From Pisaster brevispinus (taxonomy: Eukaryota; Echinodermata; Asteroidea; Forcipulatida; Asteriidae): 64,000 bases of DNA. The translations under genes were made by a program, and so were the position numbers. Position 1 is the stretch's first letter. Every line of letters starts with the position of its first letter. This document shows positions 11,731-22,910 of the stretch, one piece after another. The stretch lies in the NCBI GenBank assembly GCA_023634235.1, contig JAMKCF010000016.1, positions 7,291,866 through 7,355,865 of the forward strand, written 5' to 3'. The notes below the pieces were generated by a model. The model saw nothing but the letters and a program-made list of their open reading frames with translations, had not been told where the DNA came from and made no database searches.

Positions 11731-12516
11731 TAAGCACTGATGCATGCTCACGGTGCTTTCCCAGAGTTCTGCCTCTAGAATGGCGGGGTTCGAATCCCAC
11801 AAGAGCAGTAACATGCCTGCGGTTTTTTTTTCTTCACAGGACTGATCACATATCGGTATGGAGTATAAAGCAAAAATAATATGATTACTTAAACCCGATT
11901 AAATTACTCGATCATGATGTCTTTAAGACCTGTTTTCCGGTCCAAAATGCCCCCCCCCCCCCCACCCGATGGATTTTCCTTTTCCCGTTTCTATGACAGC
12001 TCCAATAACGATCCAAGGGTTTTGTTTGATTGATTGGTTGGTTGTTCAAATGGATTCTCCCGTCATTTGAACTTTTCAAGGATCGCTTCCCGCATCATGG
12101 AGAAATCTGGTTTATTGCTCAAATAGGATTACACGCCATAGGATTTTTTAGCAATTGGAGGGGGGGGGGCTTAAACACCAGGTTTTTAAGCAATAATTGA
12201 ACATATTTTGACTGGAAATATTAAAAAGAAAAGAAAGAAAGAAGAAGAAGAAAAAAATTAACAAACACAAACAAAAAACAATTAAAATGCCAAACTTAAC
12301 AGTTTGAGGATGTCTTCCCAACCCCTGCTGTGAAACGTAATCCCCCAAATAAAAATAAAATAAAAAATGTAATTGTCATCAGTTGCAAATGAGGAAATGG
12401 GGGTTAAGTATACAGAAGTTAATTAATTCCCATAATTATTGTGGCATTTCAAACACCCAATCAACCTGGGATTCGAACCCCCGTAGGTAAACCTACCACA
12501 TGACATGCAAGAACTC

Positions 12517-12681
12517 GACCAGGGCTCGATTTCACAAAAGCACTTAAGTTCATCTTGAGACGAGTTGACAGTACATTGCCACAAAATTATTTGTATTGTG
12601 ACGTCACACTTTGCTTAGCAATAAAGATTAGTGCATTATAATAAGATCAATCTTAACTCTCTGTGAAATCGAGCCCTGGTC
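12517..12681. mobile_element. 165-bp MITE with perfect 20-bp terminal repeats
   Basis: The left end GACCAGGGCTCGATTTCACA is repeated exactly as its reverse complement at the right end. The body contains GACGTCA and a TTGCTTAGCAATAA stretch and has no frame. The style GGGCTCGATTTCAC...GTGAAATCGAGCCC recurs more loosely at 2983 and 56022. Confidence 0.85.
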
Positions 12682-13772
12682 TCTACTTAAGATAGGTATG
12701 ATTATTTTTATATAAGAAATATCGAAGTTGCCAACAGATAGATGCAACCCCCATCCGATCCCGTGCAAATCTGGAGGCCTACGTGCACTCAGTCCAATTG
12801 GAAAATAATTGGCATTTCTGTCTCATATTATGTGTCAGACCAAAATATCACTTTTCAAAAGCAAGCTCGAGTTTAACAACAGACAGAGCAATTCAGGTAG
12901 TCCACTACAAGAGAAAACAACAACCATCAAGGAGACCATAATAATGGTGCTCGGGATTGAGGGCGTTTGGTGCAGGCAAGGGTTGTGGTGGCGTGGGGGG
13001 GGGGGGGTTCTTCTCCTCGAATGAACGTGTCTTGTCAGAGGTCCAAGTTAGCAGTGCCTAGACGTAGACTGCCAACATGAACCAACAAGTCACCACCAGC
13101 TGTTCCCAAACCAGGAGAGTAGAAACCACTTAAGCATACAACTGTTTCAAGGTATGATTTACAGATTATGTTCTAGGATTACTTTAAAGATGCAATCAAC
13201 ATCACTCACCGAACGTAACCGCTTCGTCAGTGAAATAGAAAAAAAGATATCATTTTGTTTACGGTCGAATGTCTTCACGGGTACCCCCCAATTGACGTCA
13301 TTGCCACTCGAGCACCCAGGAAAAAACAAATCGGAAGTGTCTATTTTGGGATCCAGCGAAGCCGTAACAATAGCACCCGAGGTCACGGAGGTCATAAAAC
13401 AGCGTCTAGCCCAGCTATTTATAGACCAACGGCACTGCGCCATCTTGGATTGATATTAAATGTAATTATTAAGCAATTCTGATGTGATGGCATTTGAAGG
13501 CGTTTTGATTAAGCGGGGTTTTGGAACTTCGGCTGGATTTGTTCCCGTAAGCTGTGTAACACAGGTTGAGATGACTAAGCTGTTACCAGCCACCAACCGC
13601 AACAGGTCGTTGCGGATTTCAGTTTACGGCTGTTTTCCTCATCAGCAACTAGCAGACAGTTCACCCTTGCTGCAAACTTTGTGAGAATCTTTAAATTTAT
13701 TTATATACAAAAAAAATTAAAATTGAAGAAACAATGATTCTAATACTGATAACAAATCATATTAAAAAACAT
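12682..13772. other. no gene seen
   Basis: A frame of 99 codons at 13154-13453 and its opposite-strand shadow lack recognisable motifs. GCGCCATCTTGGA near 13438 resembles a YY1 site. A poly-G tract lies near 13000. Confidence 0.5.
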
Positions 13773-13862
13773 TGTGGCTGGATTGCTCAGTTGGTAGACG
13801 TGGGCCCAAATTATTAAAAAAATTACCCAGCCAGATTCCTTTGTGGTTTATTACTTGATATA
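13773..13862 (+). mobile_element. internally deleted SINE (family B)
   Basis: The box A part (GGCTGGATTGCTCAGTTGGTAGA) is joined almost directly to the family B 3' body (CCCAAATTATT, ATTACCCAGCCAGATTCC, GTGGTTTATTACTTGAT). The anticodon and T arms are deleted compared with the copy at 43824. Confidence 0.72.
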
Positions 13863-14774
13863 AAAAAACAATAACATTGTAGTACACGTTTTCCATAATC
13901 TATCACACAACTTAACAAGTAGGATTTGAAAATTGGCACGGTGAAGTTACAATCAAGTGAGTTTTGCGGAGACATCAAGTAATAAATCCAAGTATGCATG
14001 AGCTGTGGTGGTTCTTAGAAGAGTCTGTTGTTGTTTTTTTTTCCTTCTTTTCTACATACAGCAATAAAAAAGGGGGTTACATTATGTACACCAATGACCA
14101 CATGTACACAAAATAATTGTTCACGGGTCCATTTACTCGGACTGTGTATAAACTCTAAACATTTCAACGTTCAACTTACAGACCTTTCTTTGTTGCCCTC
14201 TACAACGGTCTATACAATTCCCATTTCTCATCATGCACGATATATTTAACAACACGAACCCTTTCATAATGCTATCACCTTTCGTTCCCAGAACTGTTTC
14301 ACATTATCGTCGTTCACAAAAATTATGATCTCAATTCCACATCGACCTCAACTTCTCCTCCATTCACCCCAAACTGACCGCTCCAGGCTCGATCTTCAGA
14401 TCGGGTAACTTTGCTTGTTTTAAAGGTCGGATACTATAGACTTTATGTGGGGTGGGAGAGAAAAACGATGTTGTGCTCTTCGTCCTTCCTCTTTGGACAT
14501 GCAAAAAGAAAAATGATAGACAAGGGACAGGGTTGACAGCTGAGTACCACTTAATCAATTGACAGCAATAATCACACTGGTTGCTTTAGACTTGAATGTA
14601 ATCTTAAAGGGTTTTTTTTCTGAAAACAATTCAAAATGTTATAATTTGTCGCAAAGCCAACTAACAAAATGTTCAGTTAGCCTACTACCACGTTGGGGTC
14701 ATGCAGACTGTTTTTGTCGAGTGAAACTTGACGTTATTTTATTTGCATGAAAAACGCTCTTTGAATGCCATGAG

Positions 14775-15016
14775 TGTCTACTAAAAACTTCTGGGTCAGT
14801 TTGATCCGTATCCAGATCAAATGGGTACATGACCCGGTTCATGTGTCAAAATAACCCAGACATGGGTCAAACTGAAGGCGAACTCTAGTTAAAATCTTTC
14901 TTTTTTTAAATACTTTTTTCAAAACCACCATCCGGGTCAGCTGACCCAAATAGGGGTCAGGGCCACTGGACCTGGAATCTGGGTCAATTCTGACCCGTGA
15001 GTTTTTTTTTAGAGTG
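14775..15016. mobile_element. GGGTCA-rich MITE
   Basis: The left side CTACTAAAAACTTCTGGGTCAG and the right side TTCTGACCCGTGAG...TTTTAGAGTG form imperfect inverted ends with TA after the right end. Inner GGGTCA/TGACCC pairs recur throughout. It is related to the elements at 11387 and 34530. Confidence 0.7.
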
Positions 15017-18000
15017 TAATGGGGACAGTTGTAAAACATTGACCTAGTGGTAATCATCAGAGCCCAATAGTCCGATCCATTAGGCTCCGCCCACGGCGCA
15101 CGTGTGAGCAAGAACACGTGAACTTCTCCAATGCCATTCTGCACAACTCTGCCGCGCGCGCCAAGCATACGCGCACGCATGTCGGATTTTTGTCGGACTT
15201 TTGGTTGCGCAATCAGGGCTGTGATTGGTCAATACGCAATGGGGCGGAGCTTAATGGATCGGTCTATTTCAAGTCTCTGCTTGACGCCGAATTCTGCGCT
15301 TGCGATCACCATTCTCCGCTTACTGTGCAAGCGCCGAATTTCTGCGCTAGCTGTGTAAGCGAAGAATGCCTAGTAACGTGGAGGTTACGCACGCGCACCA
15401 AGCAAACATTCTCTACTAACCTGTGAAATACGCTTGACGTAAGCGCGGAATTCCCTGATTCACTTTCCCCCAATACTTCGTTTAGCAAATTCAGAAGTGT
15501 TGCTCCTTTATTTCTGGTGTCGGTCGACTCAAAACATTTCGCGGCTTTTTGATTCGTGGTTTTTAGTACGTGGTTTTAGTGCGTGATTTGGAACGGATTC
15601 AAACCCACGAACAAACAACACACAAAAAACGTGACATCGAACGGCCTTCAAATAATGGGTTTATCTGGGCTATCAGATGTAACACGCGTACCTCATGCTG
15701 CCCAAGTCGACCAAAGTTGAGTTTAGACTTGTCATAGTCAGCTGTGTACATTATCAAAACGATTGGGGGGCTTCCCCCTTTTGAGGTGAACGACCATTCT
15801 TCAAGTTAGTCCTAGTCATCTTTACCACGAAGACCAATTTGGTTCTAGTATTAGAGTATTTATTGACAAGGACATTTTGTGTTTAGTTTTTTTTTTAAAG
15901 TTTCAAATCCTACATGAAATGTATACAGGTACTTAGCCTGTATTGAAGCGATAATAAAAGTAGTAGTAATAAAAAGTTGGTTAAGTAAAACAGGGTGAAT
16001 AGGGAAAACATTACCAGAACGGGACTTAACCTTGGGACTCCTTGGGACTTCGGCTTAATTAAGGTATTAAATTGTTTACTTTTGCACTTTGTTTGACACA
16101 AACATTGCAATTATTTAGATATGTATCCAGGCGCAATCAAATAATACTAACAATTAAAATGCCAGGTATCCCCGTCCGGTATCTCTGCAAAGTGCAATTA
16201 GGCTAGATCCTTCAATTGACCAGAATATTGTTCAACTTTGACCTTTTTTGAATACCAAACTTTGACCCCCTGGATTTTACTTTTAGTTAACAAGACGGAT
16301 GAAGAATGCAAGCATAAACCCTCAGTGAGTCACACTTCGCAGGTTACGATCTCGCAACAGACTTGAACTTGTCTAAGAAAGTCAGCCATAACCGTGAGTC
16401 GGCTAAAAATAGTCGTTGTTTTCGTAAATTAATAAGTTCCCGAAGCCGGTTTCGTTTAATACTATCAAGGTAAGACTGCCGCTAAGTGGCCGATGAGAGA
16501 GGGGCAAATGGAATTGCAGGGAGAGAGAGTCATTGTAAACGCCTAGTGGACAGCGCCGACACTAGGGTACAAACTTTACGGGGACAATGGGGCGCACAAT
16601 TTCTTCTAGGAATGCATTTTCAGCTCTCTTCGTATGCCAGATACTGTTTTTTTTTTCAAATATAATAATCTGAAGTGAGTAAACACAATACAATGTCTTC
16701 GTGTCAATGGGGTGAGGGGAGGGGGTTAAACTATCACATAAAAGGGACACGTTGCCTTGGATGTGGACGCTTTGGGCTATAAACGGGCGCTTGATAGAGT
16801 TTTGTGATGAAATGAATATGGTTAAGAAGATGTTTTAAAAGTTTAATGTATTGATTCTCACAATATTATGCCTCGAATTGCGTGATTTTTTTTTGCTTTG
16901 TGAACTAACACGGTCTGCCATTTTGTGGAGTTAAAAAAATGTGGTTGTTATAGTCGTTGCTGATGCTGTTGTTGATGATGTTTTGTTTAAGGTTTTTTTT
17001 CCACACAAAGTCACTACCCCGATTGAAACAATACCTCGAAAGGGAATGTAGGGTGGGAGCAGGGAAGAGTTCAATCACACGAGCCTATAATACAAGTATT
17101 GATTTCATCACTTTGGCGCAATTATTTTCTGTCGACGATGTAAACAGAGTGCAAATTCATTTTTCAATTTTGCAGTCCAGTGATCTCAAACACTTTCAGG
17201 CGTGCGTGAGGCCAGCAGGTCAAATTGAAATCAACATTGGAACAATAGCAAACACCTGTGGGGGGAAACGCTGCTTCAAAGCGTCAATCGTCACTTGTCG
17301 GTACGTGTTTGACCTCAATACGAATTGATACACTATACGAACAAAAACACAGTGGAGTCTTAAAAAGCAGGGCTTCTTGATTTTTTTTTGCTGGAGTTTT
17401 AAAGGGGTGGCTTCTGGAGTGTATTGCTTCTGGTATTGAGCAAACGTGCGTTTTCAAAGCATATGTCTACAAAAAAATATTCAAGATATCGCAAAATAAA
17501 CTTCTTTTTTTTGCGAAAATGTTAAAGAGAACCCACGATTTATTTATTTATTTATTTTTTTTTTTTTTGGGGGGGGTCAACTTTATTTAATGTGATTTTT
17601 CTAAATGCACCGAACCCACACTTGTCTTTAACAATTATAGATATATTTCTAAGTCAAGACACAAAATATCCACTCGAGTTCTGGAGGATGAGGATTTCCG
17701 GAGGGAAACACTAACCAGATTATAAAAAAAGAGTGTTTGGTTTTGGGTGAATTAAAGTATCAACTGAAGAGGATCAACAAGTCAAAAGCAACTTGGCTGT
17801 GTAAAAACCACGTTGCCTTTGCAGAGTTTCACTTCCCAATAAGTTTTGGAGATAGAACAATAATTGTCTATTGATTATACGAAGGTATACACTCCTATGT
17901 TACCACACCCAAAATTGTATCAAATCCTAACCCTAACTCCAACCCCAAACCTATAGGGGGGGGGGGGCGTCGGGAAATAGGGTTGACGTCGAGCAGCCAA

Positions 18001-19788
18001 CGTCTATAAAAGAAAGCACTCTGCTGAAATTGTTAATTTTTGTGTGTGACGTATGGTTCTTGCAGTGTGGGGGCACAATACTCCAAAATTCGGTTTGCAA
18101 TTCGGTTGGGACCTTCTCCAGACGACAATCCAACAACCGATGCATGGGTTATTGGCCCTTTGCGGATATTGCTGGGGCTCGTACCGGCAGTACCGGCAGT
18201 ACCGCCACGGTACACCTGTATATTCAACCCGTATATCGCCATTTCAGGACCGCTATGGGTAAAGGGTAAAGGTTTGTTACTGGACATTTAATTACTGTAC
18301 AACCCCCGCGGTACACTTAGGAAGGCGGTTCGATCACCCAGCAGACTAAAGCCCCTTTAACGGTAAGCTGTATTGTAAAACCATGGCACTGAATCGCGTG
18401 GGTTTTATTTTCAATGTTTCCAATTACAGGACAACAAAACCCGCACTTCATAGGATTCTGTTTTTGAAGTTCACTGTCCACTGTGAGAATGACCCCCCCC
18501 CCCCCGCCCTTTCTGTTCGGAAAGTAAAAGGTTAATCTAGGATTAAGCGTTATCAAAATATGTGATTAACAACAAAATTAAACAACAACAATGTGGAACA
18601 GCTTTTGAACACCGATTTAGCACGTACAATTTCGTGTCACTAGTTATCCATTGGGATCAATGCACCCGCAGCGCTGACTGGTTGGACAATAGCTGTGTCA
18701 TTGTGATGCATCGATTGTATTTACATTGCCAAGCATTTTGTTTGTTGTTTGTTTGTTTTTTATCCAGGTCCGAATGAAAACAAGTTTGTTACTGACTAGT
18801 CAGCTCCAGCGAGGGATCTGTTTTGTTGCAGCGCCTCCCTGGGTGCGTTGTCAGTTAATGCTGCCAAGCTTTCTCCATAGATTAAGCGGGTGTATTTTGC
18901 TTTTTTCTTTAACTTTTAACTTTTATCTGAGCGTATTGTTTACATGCCCAGGTATTCCCGGGGTTAATTGAAGGTTATTTGTTTGCTTATAGTTTTATAA
19001 TTTGATTTTATCTACCAATGCCAATATTGGTATACCGATTTTGTACACAAAGGATGCTGGCAGAGTTTTAGTACTGCCCTTTCTAACCAAATCGCTGTCG
19101 GTGTTGATTGACACCCCCTCTAGGACGAGTGGCATGGTCCAGCTTTGGATATCATCAATGGCATATGAGCTGGCCAGATCCAATGTGGTTATACAAGACA
19201 ATGGAAATATTTAAATTTATGTCAGCATGTACTAACAATGGCCCTCACTGCTGGGTTTTCAAAGGAATTTGTTTTATATTTAAGCGAAACTTGAATTGTT
19301 GTAGGAACCAAGCCTGGTCGGCTGCGGTACTATTTAATATATGTTATTATTTTCTATGCTACATTGCTCATAGGTCTATTCAGTTTTATGTTGTATTTGT
19401 TTGTTTATTGATTGATAGTTCATTTTTGTACAAAAAAAAATCACTTTAACTATCCTATTAAATAGTCCCACAAAACACAATTTTCCTGGTGCCGCTGTTA
19501 AGTTAAATTAAATAACATTATAATTAAATACTCATGAACTACAAAAAAAAAAAAAAAAAAAAATAGTGCAACATTTAAACTGGTGTGTTTTCGTCACTTT
19601 GGTGTTAAATTCCCCGTGACCGCTTTGACCATTAAAACTTGAACGGAAATGCCTCAATTGTTACTTCGTAGTTTGTTTATTTATTGACTTATATTTCTGT
19701 TTTTACCAACACTCCGATATGGGGCACTGTATACTCAAGCTCCCGAGTCCCGTAAGAAAAAAAACGATAAAAATACAAGGACATTTAA
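15017..19788. other. no gene seen
   Basis: The longest frame (16957-17328, 123 codons) is low in complexity at its start and matches no family I know. The stretch 15080-15420 is GC-rich with several frames but no exon evidence. A short GTACCGGCA repeat at 18180-18210 and G or C runs at 17566, 17957 and 18493 are the only other structure. Confidence 0.5.
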
Positions 19789-19870
19789 CTGGTATGGGAT
19801 TCGAAGCCACGACCTTTCTCAGTCCAAAGCAGATATCTTGCCACTAGAATCCCACGTGAGTAATATGCCC
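19789..19870 (-). repeat. tRNA-like SINE relic (family C-like)
   Basis: The minus strand carries GGGATTCTAGTGGCAAGATA (box A-like) followed by GTGGCTTCGAATCCCATACC (box B). This is the same TTCTAGTGGY signature as the relic at 10870. It is not a convincing tRNA. Confidence 0.5.
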
Positions 19871-20110
19871 GTGGAACTTCTTCTTCTTCTTTATTGTTCC
19901 CGCAATTCAGGAGAGTACATTGTTCAAATCGGTACGTGCAAAACACACGTAATGTTCTGTGTCCCCGATGCAAACTACAGTCTTATAAAAAGTGTATTCA
20001 TTATCTATCTTTGAATAGAAATAGCATCCCACTGCCGCAGTTTGAAGAGGTGAGTTTGTTTATAAAACGAAAGAAGATAAACAAACAACTCAACACTCCC
20101 CAAAACAAGT

Positions 20111-20147
20111 TACAAACAAACAAACAAACAAACAAACAAACAAACAG
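20111..20147 (+). repeat. (CAAA)n microsatellite
   Basis: About nine uninterrupted CAAA units are present. Confidence 0.93.
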
Positions 20148-21249
20148 ACGCCCAAAACACCCAACACAAAACAAAATCGAAAACATGTTTAATATGTAAA
20201 AAAAAAAAAAAAATAAATAAATATCCATCTTGGTGCTAGTTTTATGGTGATCGCTTTTCCCTTTGAACTTGAACTAAAACGCTTCGAATCTGAGTCGGAC
20301 CTCCAAGTTCTCACTGCCAAGGTAGTGCAATCTGCACTGTGTAGACACAACTTGTTCATCATAAAATAATGTTGTTGGTTTCGATGTGGAACTCGACAGT
20401 TTCAGTTGCATTGAGTCTGCATTACCGGGTGTGTTGACGTTTCGCAATATTTTTCTTTTAGCGGGTGTTTCAACAGGCTTCCCTTTCAGTTGCCTTACGT
20501 AAATCGGCCACAAAGGTATTCGCGAGTCTAGATTAGTTTTATGTTGATATACAAATGTTGGAATCGGAATCTATACGGGGTTAATGAATAGCTAAGTTGC
20601 ATTGGACAGAGTGGGATAATGCATTGGCAAATTAGACGCGGTCTAGTTGTAAATCCAGGCAGCAGACGCCAGACTGGTTTTAAGTTTTGTTTGAATAAAA
20701 TCTATAAATAAACCCGATGTGATCTTTCCAAGTTATATTTGGAAAGCTTTTTGATTCGTTTAGTCTCGGTGGAATTGAATCGAAGACTTGAAATCCGGTC
20801 GTGTAGGCTCTACTATAGCGTGTGAATTAATGTGTTCAGGGACGACACGCCCAGTAGCGGATATACAGAGGGGTGCCCTAGTATAGGGGGGTATGCCTCC
20901 TGCAAAGTCAACAATCTAAATGTCTGCTGATAGGGTATGTGTGGGCAAAATGAACCCGTGGCCGCCCCTCCACCCTACGCAGCGTTTGCTCAGCCCCCCT
21001 TCGAAAACTGAATCTCTGGATCCGTGCACCTGTCATCACTTTTGTTGGTTAGTTTATTCCGCTCGTAGTATTATCATAAGTCAATAATTATCTGAATTCG
21101 ATTATAAAATCGATGAATGCCATGTGTAAGTCGTGCTTGAACAATTTTTACTTAATTTTCAATTGAGACCGGATTCAATCACATTTTTTTTAAAGATGGG
21201 AATGTTCACATACGATGATTAAATTTCAACAACCCAATTTATAAAACAT

Positions 21250-21294
21250 TGTTGTTGTTATGTTGTTATTATTATTATTATTGTTGTTATTGTT

Positions 21295-21328
<34 letters not shown>

Positions 21329-21378
21329 CAGTTGATGTTGTTGTTGATGTTGTTGTTGCTGTTGTTGTTGTTGTTGTT
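21250..21378 (+). repeat. (TTG/TTA)n low-complexity tract
   Basis: This is imperfect trinucleotide repetition of GTT with blocks of ATT and GAT, about 130 bp long. No coding frame with supporting context is present. Confidence 0.93.
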
Positions 21379-22677
21379 TACACTATTGTGAAGCCTCCTC
21401 AGTTAATATCTTTAACATTGATACAGTAATCAACCAGTTGTGTTTCAATTCTAGACTATACATGACGTTTGGGAACATGACAAGGTGTGGTGACCATAGC
21501 AAAACTAGATGGCTCCCTTGTTAGTGACTAATAATGAATCAAATCTTGCGAACTGCGACATAGTTCAATTTTATAAAAACAAATAGAATTCAATTTTATT
21601 TCATGTGTCAATTGCTCTCTTGGGATAATGCGCAAGTTTGAATTGCCAAGGTTCGCCGATACGAACTGTGTTACAATGCGCATTGCAACGATGGAGCGCA
21701 ACCAACAATTCGCGCAGTCACGTATTTATGAAGAAAATCAGAAAGTTTAACCCCCTGAAAAGCAATAATGAAATCAGTGATTTTTGCTTTCAGTGCTGGG
21801 CATCTGTGAGGAGAATCCACACATAATGTATTCGATAATAGTCCTTGGGACGATCGTGTCATTTAAACACGCATGGCGTGCGTTACATAAAACCACAAGC
21901 GATCAACCTTTTGTTGGACATGTCTGTGATTAAAAAAATGCATGAGTTTACGGCGCGTCTCTGAAAACTTGCCGATTTCTGGAGAGAATTTACGGGGAGA
22001 AAAAAGAAAAAACCCTTGCGTTGGTCTTCAGGACTTGTTAGCATTAGCGTGGATCTCTGAGTGACATTCGCCGGGGACAATTCAGTGTTTACAAACGATA
22101 CTGGGCGATAATGATCACCGGCCCTAGGCCTACTACTAGGGGCAAGGAAGAAGGAGGATTGGAGCGGGGAGAGAAACGATACATTTCCGCTGCCCGTCTG
22201 TACCTCGCCGATAAGAACATCTTTGGTCTTGTCTTTTTTACCGGGCAAGGTGGACTACACTGATAAGCGCTTGGGGTCGGGTTTGGACTTGCCATAAACA
22301 CGCTAACAAGTTAAGGTCGCCATAGAATGGTTTCACACCAAGTCTTTGCACTTTTGTTCTTGTTGGTAGTTTCAAAATATTTTTTTATGGAAGAATGGAA
22401 AATTTACTTTATTTTCCACAAAGTAAAGAAGATTTATAGAACAAAAACCGGTCATATTGAATAATATTTGTCCATAAATAGATACGTGTGGGTGTGGACG
22501 GGGATCCCTTGAAACAAGGCTTGTTGAATTTCGGTTGCAACTATATCTATAATTATAGAATAATAAATTAAAATACATTATTGAAACAATACTTACAAAC
22601 ATATAACAAGAAGCATAGATAACACAGTACAGCACAAGTATCCTGTTTAGCACAGGTTAAACGTACATGGCCCAGTA

Positions 22678-22910
22678 CACTGCTAAAGCTGGGGGTGTTT
22701 AAACTGACACCACGGGTGTTTTCGTATAATTACCAAAACAAGTTTCAAAAGCAACATCACAGGGCGTTTAAATAACACCATTGTATTGTGTTGGCAGAAA
22801 TTGGTGCTATTTTAACACCCTATAGTCTAAATTTAGATTTGTTTTATAATATTTAATCTATATGTGACAACACCGATGTGTCAATTTTAACACCCCCAGC
22901 TTGTGCAGTG
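22678..22910. mobile_element. MITE with CACTGC terminal inverted repeats, TA flanks
   Basis: The ends are inverted repeats of about 37 bp with mismatches (CACTGCTAAAGCTGGGGGTG on the left, the complement of CACCCCCAGCTTGTGCAGTG on the right). TA lies directly outside both ends (22676-22677 and 22911-22912), as expected of a Tc1/mariner-type TA duplication. The 233-bp body has no reading frame. Related copies lie at 9266 and 36609. Confidence 0.85.

Larger units (their letters stand above)
19871..22677. other. no gene seen
   Basis: This stretch holds the (CAAA)n tract and the TTG/TTA tract. The 121-codon minus-strand frame at 21883-22248 has no recognised domain. Nothing else can be supported. 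Confidence 0.5.

Noticed and set aside
16957..17328. 123-codon plus-strand frame
   Set aside because: Its start is low-complexity, no known motif is present, and neither codon pattern nor splice sites support it. Chance is likely.
18030..18291. Overlapping open frames on both strands
   Set aside because: Several frames are open at once over a short span containing a GTACCGGCA repeat; no motif or exon border supports any of them.
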